Source of the DNA: Thuidium tamariscinum
Lineage: Eukaryota; Streptophyta; Bryopsida; Hypnales; Thuidiaceae
Assembly: GCA_947034885.2 (NCBI GenBank)
Contig: OX344749.2
Location: forward strand, 23,947,501 to 24,011,500
Reading direction: 5' to 3'
DNA: 64,000 nucleotides
How positions within the stretch are numbered: position 1 is the stretch's first letter; each line of letters begins with the position of its first letter. The translations under genes were made by a program, and so were the position numbers. This document shows positions 1 through 12,463 of this stretch, piece by piece. The notes under the pieces are model-generated. The model saw nothing but the letters and a program-made list of their open reading frames with translations, was not told the origin of the DNA and ran no database searches.

Positions 1-516
1 CGCCCAAGTGCATCTGTAGAAGAAGAATTTCGAATCCAAAGGCGCCATACCACGTCTACACCCCCACTTCCAGATTCACACACGCTACAATCTAAGACCA
101 GAGGTATGCCTCTATACTTTTACCTCCTTTATTGTATTTTTGTGTATAAAAATACCTATTTGGACACCTCTTCTTTACACGTATATTGTAATCCCACTCA
201 CGCCCGGGAGCCTACTACTACCGGGAGGGTCTTTACAATATACTCCAAACAAATCGCAATCCATATCAAACCCATAGCAATACATAGAAACTTCCCTTGC
301 AATACATACATTTTACAACATACTCGTTCAAACATAGACCAAACTCCTAAAACTTCAATCTTTCTCCAAAATATGGATCCTCTCTACTCTAAAAAGTCTC
401 AAAATATTATACTTTTTCTAAAACAAAAGCGCATATATACATGCCTTAACATTTTTCAAATCATACTAGTTTTGTACTTTGGGCCTAAAAATCAAATTCA
501 ATGTTACGCAGGTACA

Positions 517-1680
517 ATGTCAGACCCTCCACAAAGCAACAAAGTTCGGAGACATATGGCTTACCCAAATGAAATAGAGATGGAAGATGCGTCTGGTTCT
601 CAAAAGTGCACCACACCAAAAGCTGAAGAATCAACACAAAAGAAATCGAAAGGCACCGTCACAACTATGTCCCTACTCAGTGAACCAGTGTCTTACGAAT
701 TTTGGTATGGGTTTCCTACTATGGAAACCCTTGCCTATGAAGCCAGCATACCGCCGTTCATCAACAAAGCATCAGTACCAAAACTCATTACTCAGGGATA
801 CAATCCACAAGAAGCAGACCACCTCACAAAAGCTCGTATGTCATTTCCTTGCGTGCAACAAAAGCTGTGGCCTACATCAAGACCTGACAATATTGCAGGC
901 CAGCACTTCAACCTGACTCAAATTCCCTTTGATGTTGAGGTAAACATGCACACCCAACTTGCTCTCGATTACCACATTCTCTTACATTTCGAAAAGCCTT
1001 TGTTCCCATTGACCCAAAAACAAGCCATGGTAAAGATTTTGGGGCTTTTTCAAGAGATGAACATACAGTTAAGGGATAGCATTGCTGACCCCATAGCAAT
1101 CCTATGTCATGGAGCCAAAAACTCCAAAGTTTGGTCAGGCATGGCTAGAATCCATCTTCAAAAACCAGAAATTGATGGTAAAGCTCTACTCCGTGGTACT
1201 AGAGTATTTGCCATCCCTCTAGATGATGACATACTTACAATAGCCAAAGTCTCCAAATCATTTGATCCTATTACCTCTAGTACCCTACTCTCTATCAAGA
1301 TTAATAGTGAAACCATCCGGAACATGGAACCCCACCACCTCTTCAAACAGACACTCGAAGAGAGTTTCCATAGGGGCTTTGAATTTGAACTAACACAGGT
1401 TCAAAAACCTACCGCTGAACCTTATGGCTGGCTGACAACATCACCGGAGCAACTGGCAAAAATCAAGCAGCAATGAATTGCAGTATTGGGAGAACTTCTA
1501 CAACTAGTTAATCGAGACTTGAATCAATTGACTCGTGAGGAGGTGAATAAGAGAAACTGCCTAGTACTCATTGTCAAAGGCATCTGTCGTACGCGCAGTC
1601 TAGCAGAAAGCACCTTTATCACACCCAAACGTGATAATATGACACGGAATATCGTCCCAGGAGATTCCAGACGTTACTAA
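517..1680 (+). pseudogene. LINE ORF1, first part (RNA-binding-like)
   Basis: An open frame runs to a TGA at 1474, and the same frame then continues for another 67 codons to 1680, so the original protein probably read through this point. The frame is open upstream to 106. I prefer the ATG at 517 (MSDPPQSNKV) because the residues before it look like translated AT-rich leader. The N-terminus is Lys/Ser/Thr-rich. A later stretch (roughly residues 190-260, with ILCHGAKNSKVWSGMARIHL) has the alternating hydrophobic pattern of the RRM-like domains usual in LINE ORF1 proteins. The family role would be RNA binding in the retrotransposition RNP. The 3.6-kb insertion begins directly after the last codon. 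Assignment to this LINE rather than to another element is inferred from position, strand and composition. Confidence 0.55.
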
Positions 1681-1681
1681 T

Positions 1682-4600
1682 AGTTGCGTTTTCCAGTTTC
1701 TAGGTTTCACGGCTCAAAACACCCAAGTTACTACTCTTAATCCGGAATACCAACTTATCTTCCGGAACTCTTTTTCCGGATCCGTCGTCTCTTTCTGAAT
1801 CCGTCTCTCAACTATGACCGGATTCCTTCCTCGGATCCGGAGTTCACCTTCACCCGGATCCGTCTCAATCCGGAATCCGGTTCCGTCATTCAATAATCGG
1901 TTTTTGATACCCCTGTTTTACCCTCAGGGAGTCCTCTCTTGATCTTTAGAGGGGTAGGGACTTACCACTCGTAAACCTCACGCTCTCTCCTCTTAAACAA
2001 AACACACGAAAACACCAAAATACATCCGGTGTTGTATTAGGACCGGATTCGGATCCTCACAACTTCCCGGATAGCTCTAGACCAATCCGGTTAGCAGGTC
2101 ACTCAGGACTACTTCACTTGCCCTTACTACAACGACAGATTCGAAAACCCCTAGACTCGAAAGGACGTATTTTCCTAGTTCTTCGGATCGACTCAGTGGT
2201 TGGCAGACCTTCCGATGGACGGAACTTTCCTATGGCGGCTGCTTAACTTCGCACGGATTCGCCCTTGCGGTTCCGGAACCTCCTCCTCGTCACTCCTGGA
2301 CTCACACCGGATCACCGTTCCGGTGAATTAAAGGCTCCACGCTCAAACTCACGATTCAAGATCCTAACTCTCGGAAGTTGGTCACTCAGTTCGGATTTCA
2401 AGTGCCTAAGAATCTGGATTCCTCCTCACCCTTCCCTCTTGCCTCTCAACACTTCAACGAACACACCAAGAAAAGACTCAAACACAAGTCAGAGCTAGAA
2501 TGTCCATCCGCCGGCTCAAATTAAAGAAGGGAATGAAAATACAATGGAATATGCATTAGGAGGGAATGACAGGCCAACTAACTTGCCTGCCCCTTAAAAG
2601 CTCAAAACAAAATGAAAGTCAAAGCCTAAAAACAGAAACGGAATGCCAACAAGGCAAAAGAAAATCCGAAACAACCAATCGGAGTCCAACCGGATTATTC
2701 GGAAAGGTCCGGCCAGTTGTCCCTAAAGTTCTGGATCGGGGCCTACATCCGGGAAATCCGTCCAGGAAACTTCTGTCCCAAAATCTCAAAATCCTACCTA
2801 ACTACACAACTTTGTCCTACTTACGCGCCCGCTTCGATGTCGTGCCCACGGGCGGAACTGAACTCCTTCGCGTCACTGCCTTAGGAGGGGGAGCCTTCTT
2901 GGTGGCGGATCGGGTTTGCCTCTTCTGAATCGGAACCGGTGGAGTTCCGCTGTCTTCCGTCGAGGTCTCCTCCGAATCCGCCTCGGAGCTTTCCGAATGC
3001 TCTACTTCCTGAAATCCGCCCTGCTCCCTAACTTCATTACGAATGGTGAGGGGCTGATTATCTTCCCTGTCCGAGTCATCCAAGATGACTGTCTTGCTGC
3101 GCGGATCCTTGCCCGGAATCCTATCTGGCTCGTTCATGTGGGCGAACTTCTCCGGATTCTCCCTGGCCGGATTCGCTAGGGCCTTCATCCGGATCTCCAG
3201 GTCGAGCCGTGGCGATGCCCTCTTCTCTTGCGGTTCCGTAGGTGTGTTGGACGGTCCGGCCGCATTCGGATCCGATCCGAGCTCGCCGAGGTTCTTCACG
3301 ACCGGCGAGTTTCCGAGTAGCTTCCGATCCGTCCTTGCGCACTAGGGCTGAAGTCCGTAAAAACCTGCTGGTTGAGCAAGCTCGACAGTCCTTCCCCCAA
3401 CTCCGGATTGAGAGCCCCAATTAAGGCCCTCATCTCCTTCAGTACCCCTTCCATCTTGGCCTAGTAATCCACCAAGATGGTGATAACTTTTGATCCGGTG
3501 ATGTGCCCTTCCGTCATCAGCCGGGCGGAAAACAGTTTCGCCCTCATCACTGTGTCCGCCGGCTGGGCCACCAACTCCTATAGGTTCCGAACCAAGGAGG
3601 TGGCCTCGACGATCTTCCCGTTGGCGACACTGAGATCACTCTCCAGATACGTCACCGTGCTCTGGAGCCCATTCCGCTCCTCTTCCGCCTTCCGTCGTCC
3701 CTCCTCAGCTACCCGGGCCAGATCTTCCGCCTGCCGAGTCCGATCCGTCTGGTTCCGGGCTTCGTCCTCCCACTTTCGGATCTCCTCGTCCTTTTTCCGC
3801 AACACCTCTTGAGTCGGAAGACGGTCGAGGATTTCCGGAATATCTTCGATCTTTACCGCGCCCAGCTTGGTGACGACCTGCTCGAGTATCGCCTCACACT
3901 GGTTGCTGTCCACGTGTGCCATTATGGCGTGATGGATGATGGTGTCGAAGTGGTTCCGCTTCTTCTTCCCCAGGGTGGATCCAGGTGGATCCGGGTCTGG
4001 ATGTCCCCTCTTATCCGGCGTCATGGACTTCTTCCGTTCCGGCTGGCCGGCTTCTACTCTTCCGGGTCCTCGTCCATCCGTTCGTCCTCTGGGTCCTCCG
4101 GCTCCTTCTCCAACTCATCCGTCAAGCCGTACTTGAAGATCTGCTCTCCCGTCTCATAGCGGAGGAGTTCCGGGCTACTCAGTACATCATTGTGGTGGTA
4201 CAGGTGGAAGAGATAGGCGCTGATGGTGTTGGTCTTCTCCCGTCCCACATGCTCGGCTAGCCGATTAACTACCCACTGGAGGACTAGGCTCCAGTTGACT
4301 ATCCGCTTCTCAAAACACCCGAAGATGGTGTTTGCTACCGTCACCGTGACACGGGTAGGCTTTTCCGGATAGAGGATGGGAATCAAGAATTCCAACATCC
4401 GTCTATGCCGGTCGTTCGTGCAATCCGGAACTGAGTATCTGTCCTTAGGGTGGGGCGGATTCCGGAATTTGTTAACACCAAACTTGTCCGTCCGGGAAGC
4501 CATACCTAATCCGGTTTTCTCAAACCCGTATACTTCCGCCTAGACTTCCGGCGACCAGGCACCCGGTCTACCCCTCACCGTGAGTTGGTACTGATTCGGA

Positions 4601-5295
4601 ACTCTCGAGAGGATTTCCTGCACCATCTCATCACTCTTCACACTCCACGGGCGCCGGATCAATCCATGACACCCTAGGAAGACTAAATCATCCTCTAACT
4701 CCTTCCGATGCTGCGGATCGGAAGGGATTACTGGCGAAATCGCCTTGGCAGTCACTACCGTCCGTTTCGGATTGGAGGAACTCGCCATCTCTCCGCCCGA
4801 GTCGGAACTTGTCGGTGCGGTCGGCACCGACCCGGAACTAAACCCGGAACCGATCTCTACTGCTCACCACTCTTTCTCTCTCTATACGCGCTCCAGAACT
4901 TGCACACAACTCGTACCTCGATTTGCCAAATCGAAAAGGAAAAATGAAGTAGAGTGGAGGGGTTTATATACCAGTCGGTACCCTGCGTTCTCAGTTCCCC
5001 TCGGAACGGCGCGACGTTCCCCGGCCGTTACGCTAGTTTCCGTAGGTCGGCGGCATAGATCCATAGGTGCCGACCATTCGGAACTGGCTCGGATCCGTCC
5101 CTAAGCAGACCGGATCCGTCTTTAACAATATCAGATCCGTCCTTAGCAAGTTCCGTCTTCCGGAAAGTTCCGTTCCGGGTACTGAGAAATCCAGATCCGG
5201 AAACTTACACCCATAGTCCGGAAATCCTCCTTGGTTAATCCGGTTCAGACGGATCCCAAGGGAAAAAGACTTTAATTGTCTTTTTCTTCCCATAT
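1682..5295 (-). mobile_element. GC-rich inserted element with minus-strand coding region, unclassified
   Basis: A sharp change in composition interrupts the LINE. The block is dense in GGATCCG, TTCCGG and CCGGAT motifs in both flanks, like subterminal repeats. A 5-bp CTAAT at 1677-1681 and 5296-5300 may be a target-site duplication. On the minus strand a coding-like region extends from about 4.83 kb to 2.82 kb. It shows a Ser/Pro-rich N-terminal part, a helical globular part resembling plant transposon gag-like proteins, a long charged coiled coil and an acidic/basic tail. It is broken, with roughly four breaks. I see no long terminal repeats, no integrase and no transposase, so it is non-autonomous; whether it is LTR kin or a DNA element is open. 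It is younger than the LINE. Confidence 0.6.
4961..4976 (-). promoter_or_regulatory. TATA box of the inserted element
   Basis: Read on the minus strand the sequence is CTGGTATATAAACCCC, a near-ideal TATA box. It lies about 140 bp upstream of the first minus-strand Met codon of the inserted element. A pyrimidine-rich leader follows at the right distance for a transcription start near 4930. Confidence 0.6.
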
Positions 5296-5353
5296 CTAAT
5301 CCTAAAATTTTGAAAAATTGAGCTACTCTATATACTATTTTCCTATTTTCACT

Positions 5354-5992
5354 TACATGATATTTTCGGACTGCGACAGCATCAACCTCACCAAATCAAT
5401 TGCTGAAGTAACCCAGGGATTTCAAGATCACTTTGGAGTCAAAAATGTCAAATCCATCTTCTTCCCTCGGTATAAAGGAGATGCTCATAGCGGTGTAGCC
5501 AATATTGAATGTCTCAACGCCGCAGTCTATAAGCAACATGTGAAGAAATCAACACACCTTCAGTACAAATGGGTGGAATTCCAGCCCCATCCTAACTCTC
5601 TAGATGGGATTGCCAAACCCAATGATGAAACCCTTCAGAAATGGGGTTTCTTGGACATCAACACTGCTCTAGCTAGTATAGTTGAAGCAATGCAGAACAC
5701 AGCATCATCCTCTGCCCCAAAACAATCATTACAGAGAGAAGAACTATTAGCGTTGATAGGAGAGGCGGTTTCCAAAGAAAATTTGAAGCTGCGGATGGAA
5801 TTTAAATCCGACATGAGTCAAATGAAAGAAGAACTGACAATAGAGGCACAAAGTTATGCAGACAAGGTAGATCAGGAGCTCAGAGGTAACCTGACAAACC
5901 TAGAATCCATCCTAGCTCAAAGCATGCAAATGATTAAAGGCTTGACTCGTTCAGCCATTAAAGCCCCCGAACCCTCCTCACCACCAAACTAG
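5354..5992 (+). pseudogene. LINE ORF1, second part
   Basis: An open frame of about 210 codons starts at the ATG at 5354 (MIFSDCDSINL); upstream codons of the same frame lie in a TATA-like AT-rich leader. The first 80 residues (VKNVKSIFFPRYKG, then SGVANIECLNAAVYKQHV) look RRM-like. The second half is predicted helical and charged (EELLALIGEAVSKENLKLRMEFKSDMSQMKEEL), fitting a coiled-coil multimerisation region. It ends in a Pro-rich tail with a stop at 5990-5992, 137 bp before the first ATG of ORF2. It may be the C-terminal half of the protein begun at 517, split by the insertion, or a separate ORF; the sequence does not decide. Confidence 0.5.
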
Positions 5993-6339
5993 TTCAGTCT
6001 TACAATGCCATCACCCAAAAACAGAGTGCCATAGTCATATACCTTAGTATTACATCATCCATTATTTGTATTTCACTATTGTACACTGCCACCTAGTGGC
6101 AATATTATATATATATTTTGCTTCTCTTCATGTCCTCATCAAATTTCCATTTCTCTTTTGACATTCAATCTCATACACAACAATTAAACACTTATAAATC
6201 ACACTTATATGCACACAAACACATTATATGTGTTAGCAACCACATTCAAATATCTAGTCAAATTTACCAACAAATTCAAGTAAAATTGAAAACCACCTCT
6301 CTTATCTCAAAACACCAAAAATTTCCTTTGTACACTACA

Positions 6340-6378
6340 ATTCTTTTATGTGGTGATATAGAAACTAACCTAGGACCC
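6340..6378 (+). other. 2A-like ribosome-skipping motif near the ORF2 N-terminus
   Basis: The ORF2 peptide reads ILLCGDIETNLGP followed by Met-Pro, about 83 residues from the first ATG. Active 2A sequences have D-V/I-E-x-N-P-G-P. Here every position fits except Leu in place of the first Pro, and a hydrophobic stretch precedes the motif as in known 2A peptides. In other LINEs such motifs sit at the same place, upstream of the endonuclease. This copy would be predicted not to skip efficiently. Confidence 0.6.
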
Positions 6379-7017
6379 ATGCCTGATATATTTACCACCC
6401 ACCCACCTCCACATAAAAATAGATATAAAATGTATTTTATAACATGCACAATAAAACTACAACCCGAATACCAATACTTAGCAAAACAATTCCCACCTAT
6501 AATAAACATCACACACCCTCACCACAACGACACTACCATAAATTACCCTTACATAGCACAATACATTCATCAAAACCAACATCACCCACCACCTAGACTT
6601 TTATTTGCACTTATTACCACAATTAGCCCACAATTAGAGACATGTAACCATCTATTAAGACAAACATCTATCCCAGACTGGACCACACTATTACTAGAAA
6701 AAATGGCCCTATTACAAAATCCACCAGAAAGGCATCTCACAACACCACACCTATACACTCAATTTAAAAATCTACACCAAGATATCATTGTACCTTCCAA
6801 TTCCATTCACAAAGAAATATATAATTTTATCATACAAACACCCGCACCACCAACCTTACAAATTATACTTAACAAATTTCCATATCTACCTGAGAAACTA
6901 CTTCTAGAAGCATTAAAATGTAAAGACACCTTGATAGAATACTCCCACCCCACTCCTCTACCTAATTTACCAAACACAGATACTACAAACACACAAACTA
7001 CTAACTTCAATACATAC

Positions 7018-7790
7018 ATGACTACATGGAACGCAGCATCGATCAACACAGCCTTACCAAGCCTCCAACAACTAACATCACACACACCAACTACTCCTGC
7101 AATAATAACAATACAAGAAACCAAAATAACTGCAACAAAATCCACAAAATATATCGAAAACTTATTTCCACAATATAAATTAATATTTAATAATATACAT
7201 GCATTAACTAGATGCATGCAACAAAGACGACCATATACACCAGGACGTGGTGGACTCTTTACACTAATAAATAAAAATTATGCATACCCAGGAAACATTA
7301 CCAAAATTCCAACCCCAGCTGAATTTTCACCATATTTACAAATTATAAAAATCAACAATCACCCTTTACAACCATGGCTACTACTCCACATGTACATGCC
7401 ATTACACTCAAATGATTTACAACTGATACCCAAAATTCAACAATGTATAAGTCAACAAATCTCCCTACACTCACAACACACTTATATTCTATGTGGAGAC
7501 TTCAACAGAGACATTGCCCTTATTGGTAGACAAAATGAATTTAACATAACTTTGCCACAAACAGAAGACATAGAATGGCGTACATTTACAGCCAGCCAAC
7601 AACTTACATATATATCTACTAACAGTCTTTTTTCTAGACAAGGTGGTCAAAACTATACTCAAACTAGTCTAATAGATGGTTACTATATAAATACACCTAA
7701 TTCTACTTTATACACAGCAACCACAAATCATAACCACAACCTTAATTCAGACCACTCACTAGTAACATTATATATACCACCAAATACATT
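7018..7790 (+). other. AP endonuclease domain of LINE ORF2
   Basis: In the first ORF2 segment the APE-type motifs occur in the right order: WNAASIN (N at the first metal site), IQETKI (catalytic E), GRGGL, the long beta-strand region, CGDFNRD (GDFN), a D-containing LIDGYY strand and terminal SDHSLV (catalytic D/H). The domain nicks target DNA to prime reverse transcription. All key residues are present, so this part of the copy is well preserved. Confidence 0.85.
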
Positions 7791-8872
7791 ACTAGCAAGA
7801 CCTACAACACCAATAATAAATAAACCACCACGAATACTAAACCCTATTCCCCAAGAAAATATAGAAAGATTTCAAACAAATTTTTTTGAAGAACACGCAA
7901 CTCAAATGAATGAACTAACCACCATTCTTATAAATGAAAATATAACAAACCACCAATGGCATGAAGCATGCAATACCTTAGACCACCTCATACAAAGTAT
8001 ATCCAATAAAATACTTGAAAACTGTAGTGTACCACCATTACCCCATCTAACAAACCGTACAGCCCAACAAGGTGGATTTTTACCAAAAAAAATACAAAAA
8101 AAATGGAAGGCTCACCTCTCTACTTACCATCTGATTAGGAAGGCAAGCTACATATCCAAACACCCAACAAATTGGACAATCCATCCAATTATAAAAGAAA
8201 TACGTAACCACAACAATGCCCACATTCCACCACCTGAAATAAATGGTACAAACCAACAAGAATGGATTAACACCATAGCAAAACTAGCCAAAACTGCAAA
8301 TATACAAGCTCGTAAAATAACTACACAATATACTAAAAAATGCATCAAAAAAGCAATCTCAAAATATAGACAACTATATGAAAAAAGTCCCAAAAAAAAA
8401 AAAAAAAATTCAGAAACCAAAATACCCCCTCACTAGATTGCATTTTGGATAGACAAAACAATTTATTAACCAACCCGGTAGACATTGCCAATGAAATACA
8501 CACTCAACAATCAATTAATAATAGCCCTACAGTCCCAACATGCTACTATCTACCAGAACACCCACCACATTGTACATGCGTAGTGAGACAATACCCCTGG
8601 CATGACTTAGATGGTTTTGTCATAGACAAACGTGGAACCCCGGATACCCCTCTACATACTTACTTCACCAAAGAAACGTATGACATATGTTTAAAACACT
8701 TAGCCAATAATAAAACCCCTGGGCCAGATTTAATTCCAAATATAATCCTTAAAAATATGCCTCAATGTTTTCAAAACTTCCTTTTTCTATTCTTCAAACA
8801 TTGTTATAAACACAAACAAATCCCATCATCTTGGAAAACTAGGCTGACTATATTACTTTACAAAAAAAAAAG

Positions 8873-9560
8873 ATTCTTCTCAATTATCAAATCATAGACC
8901 AATTGCACTTGCCAACACCATCTACAAATTTTTCACTAGTACTTTCACTTTAACCCTTTCAAACTATGGCGAAAAATACCAAATCCTTCATGACAGCCAA
9001 GAAGGATTTAGACCAGAACGTAGCACATCACGACAATTACAACTTCTTATAGCAGCTTTAGAAGATGCATGATTCACTAATCAAGACATCTACATATTAT
9101 ATATAGACTTCAAAAACGCCTTCGGTTCCATAGACCACGCAAGGCTTTTGGCTATAATGTCAGACCTTGGATATCCAAAAGACGCAATAGCATTAATAGG
9201 AAATATTTACTCTAACTCCACTACAATTTTTATAGGAGAACATTTTGGTAAAACTAAACCAATACAAATACAAAGAAGAACCATTCAAGGTGACACACTT
9301 AGTCCATACCCCTTCCTTATTTTTCTAGAACCGCTACTTAGATGGCTCCAAAAAGGTAATAATGGCTACAACTTTGGTACATCCCAGATAACTATAAGTT
9401 CTTCAGTATATACAGATGACTTAGCAGCTACATCAAATAATCCCCAATCACTCCAATCTCAACTAAACAAACTAGATAAATATTGTGAATGGGCAGGAAT
9501 GGATCTAGGAGTACCAAAATGTGCAATCACTGGATGCCCAAATAAATCAAAAACAAAACC
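8873..9560 (+). other. Reverse transcriptase core of LINE ORF2
   Basis: RT blocks are readable in one frame apart from an in-frame TGA near 9070: NHRPIALANTIYKFF, EGFRPERSTSRQ, ILYIDFKNAFGSIDH (catalytic D), RRTIQGDTLSPYPFLIF, VYTDDLAA (catalytic DD) and WAGMDLGVPKCAITG (thumb border). The active-site box is YTDD where most LINEs have F/YADD; Thr at this position is tolerated, though less common. Thumb and connection sequence continue to about 10440 in shifted frames. Confidence 0.85.
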
Positions 9561-11214
9561 GGACATCTTTAAAACCCAAATACTTACCATGAACATTAAC
9601 TATAGAAACCAACAAATACCAGTTTTACACCAACACGAATCCTACCCATACTTAGTAATACAACTAGTACCCTCTCTAAAATGGAAACTACAAACTCATA
9701 TCACCACTAAAAAGGTAACAGATCAATGTGCTCAACTTACTAAGTGCCCAGCTACAATAAATCAAAAAATCAATATAGTTGACACTGTAATTAGAGCAGG
9801 TATAGCCTATAGTTTCTATGCAGTGCCATACTCTCTACCAACAATTAAAAAAACTTGATAAAAAGATAATTGGAATTCAGAAAACTATATGTGGATTACC
9901 AAAATGCATTGCCAACGTAATAGCACAACTTCCACACGAATTTTTTGGACTTGAAGCCTTTTCTCTTAAAAATGCATACCTATGTTGCATTAGTGAACAA
10001 CTTAGAAATGCTCTAAACGATTCAGGAAGACTAAGAATAATATATAGAGGACTTATCCACCATATCTTGGCCAAGTTTGGAGGGGCAGAAAACATTCCAA
10101 GAATCAAACAATAAGATTGTGTCAGGTCACCTGCAACACGGACCCTCTTTCTTCTAAAGCATGAAGCAAACATCCACCTCATGAGTGTAATAGAAAACTT
10201 TCAACTACATCCAACCAAACTTGAAAAAGAATGGATGACACAAACCACTCTTATTCTACCACATTTACATTCCAAACTTTCCTTTAAAATGCTACATAAA
10301 CTTCTTCTACATAACATATATAAAATTAAACACATTACACTTCCAAATGGTACAAATTTAATGTCACCTGAAGACTTCAAAATATACTACAAAACTCCAA
10401 CCAAAATTGAAAAAGATGCTTTAAATATAGCTGAATAACTTTTCTGTTATACACAATGTACACCTGAATGTTTACAACCCTGTCCAAGACACCCACTACC
10501 AAGAACTCTAAGAGCACAATATATTTTAGATAACCGAGATTTAACTCCCAGGACTTCATATAACCCTCCACATCCACCACCAGTACAAATACCACAACAA
10601 CAAAATCCACCTCTACATATTCAAAACAACCCACTTAGCTTCCCCATATACATTATAATAGACCATCAAACCAAAGAAATCAAAGACAAATACAAAATTC
10701 CTAAAAAATTTAATGTATATCTATGCCAATGGACACTTGAAGATAATACCACTTATAATAAATGGCTACCACAAAGAAATCTTTTCCCGTTTAATCAACC
10801 AACGGTAATTGCACACAACATCAACCTACTAACATAATATTATACAAAACAACAACACAAATACTACAAAAACCTCATCATGATCAACTTTAACCATGAA
10901 CAATCTAGAGATACTAGATTTATCTCACCTCCAACAATAATTCCACTTATGCAAATCTCAACTAATGAATGCAATCCAGAGAAAGACATAATAACAAACA
11001 CACCTACCATAATAACACAAAATGAACTAACACATATATACCTTGACACCAGTAACTACCTCATCACTATTCCAACCACTAGATTACAATGGCTATGGAA
11101 ACAATACCAAACTGTTATTCATAATACACATGGCTTGACACCACCTACACAATCATTTGAAACCGAGATCACATGGCTATATCAACGTTACAAATATAAG
11201 AAATCTAATAAAAA

Positions 11215-11720
11215 CACGCTAAGAACATCGCAACACTCCCTTCCACAAGATATCTTAGACTCCTTAACAAAAACATTTGACATTTCTCATTCATATTTCT
11301 CATCACCAATCACCTGCTCCATACTAATCACACAATTTTACTCTTTCTTTGAAAGAGACAAAGTATTTGGATCACTTGGCAAAGCATTTCAATACAAATG
11401 GAAAGGCAGAGGTTTTGCACATCCACAAAATGAAGAAACAGCCCAACAAGCACTACATTGGGCAAGACTAGCAGCCAAACACGATCTAAATACCATAACT
11501 ATACTAGTCATACCGGACATAAATTGGTACCATAACTTCTCTCCATATATCGGACCATTTGAAGATACACACGTTATTGCACATTTTGCTGCGGACACTA
11601 TTACATATGAAGAACCAACAATTCCAATTGAACTAAAGAAACGAAAACACATTGAGCCCCTTGCAATACATATTCTATGCATACATCACCAAAACCACAA
11701 TATTGGCCCACCCAACCAAC
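11215..11720 (+). other. Methyltransferase-like segment between RT and RNase H
   Basis: The ORF2 frame here contains a segment not found in ordinary LINEs: FDISHSYFSSPITC, FGSLGKAFQYKWKGRGFAHP, QQALHWARLAA and ITILVIPDINWY. The pattern (start strand, F/YFSSP, W-x-G-x-G-F-A-x-P, helix, then I-L-V-I-P-D-x-x-W-Y) recalls motif IV and the following strand of Dam/PCIF1-type adenine methyltransferases, where NPPF/Y binds the target base. Here AHPQ stands in that place, so the catalytic Asn is missing. This is inference from motif shape; an HMM search is needed. Confidence 0.4.
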
Positions 11721-11934
11721 TAGACTCCCTCACAATGATTCTCCAAAAGATGCAAATACCACAGTATCACATACAAATTGCTGCACCAACACCCAATAAT
11801 GTAATAGTGAAAAAGAATTCAAATTGGAATAAACTCACTTACAAAATCAATTATAATTTAATAAATTTATATATGCCCCCTTTACCAACGTATACATCTA
11901 TCCCTCAATTAAAATTTCCACCGCAATATAGCTA

Positions 11935-12360
11935 CTACACAGATGGATCTTTTATACCACCGCAACAACATGCAAATGGACATTGGATACGCGAAAAAGC
12001 AGGATACGGCATATACAACTCTCTTAAAGAAGAAATTCAAATTTCTAAACGGCTTCTTGGTTTACAAACCATTTTTAGAGCTGAGCTCATGGCCATACAC
12101 AAAACCCTACGCATAATCACTACCCAATACCCACATGAACCTGCCTACATATTCATTGATTGCCTAAATTGTCTATATGTCCTTAATACACAACTAAAAC
12201 ATCCCACTCTACATTGCAACCATGCAGACAAAATTATATTGGAATCTATAGAAGAGATGCTTCAAAGCCATACACAATCTACAACAATTTCCAAAATTAA
12301 AGGCCACACTAATATTGTAGGCAATGAACAAGCAGACAAACTTGCAAAAAATGGCACAAC
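11935..12360 (+). other. RNase H domain of LINE ORF2
   Basis: Catalytic residues are readable in order: YYTDGSF (first D), FRAELMAIHKTL (E), YIFIDCLNCLYVL (D) and KGHTNIVGNEQADKLAK (H and final D). The fold order and spacing fit type I RNase H as found in several plant and algal LINE lineages, where it removes template RNA. The domain lies immediately before the C-family MITE insertion. Confidence 0.85.
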
Positions 12361-12463
12361 AAAAGAATATAAATTTGCCTCAAAAAATTATGAATTTGCA
12401 CATACTACTCCATTCTATTACCAAAAAGATGAATGGCCAGGTCAGGCCCATCGACCTGGCAAA

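Noticed and set aside
2265-3345. Plus-strand open frames inside the 1682-5295 element
   Set aside because: They are antisense to the element's minus-strand coding region, and their Arg/Ser-rich translations follow from GGATCCG-rich sequence.
1682-5295. Calling the GC-rich insertion a complete LTR retrotransposon
   Set aside because: I compared both flanks and found no direct terminal repeats, no TG/CA ends and no pol domains.
6807-7217. Minus-strand frames over LINE ORF2
   Set aside because: They oppose the endonuclease region, whose motifs are intact on the plus strand.
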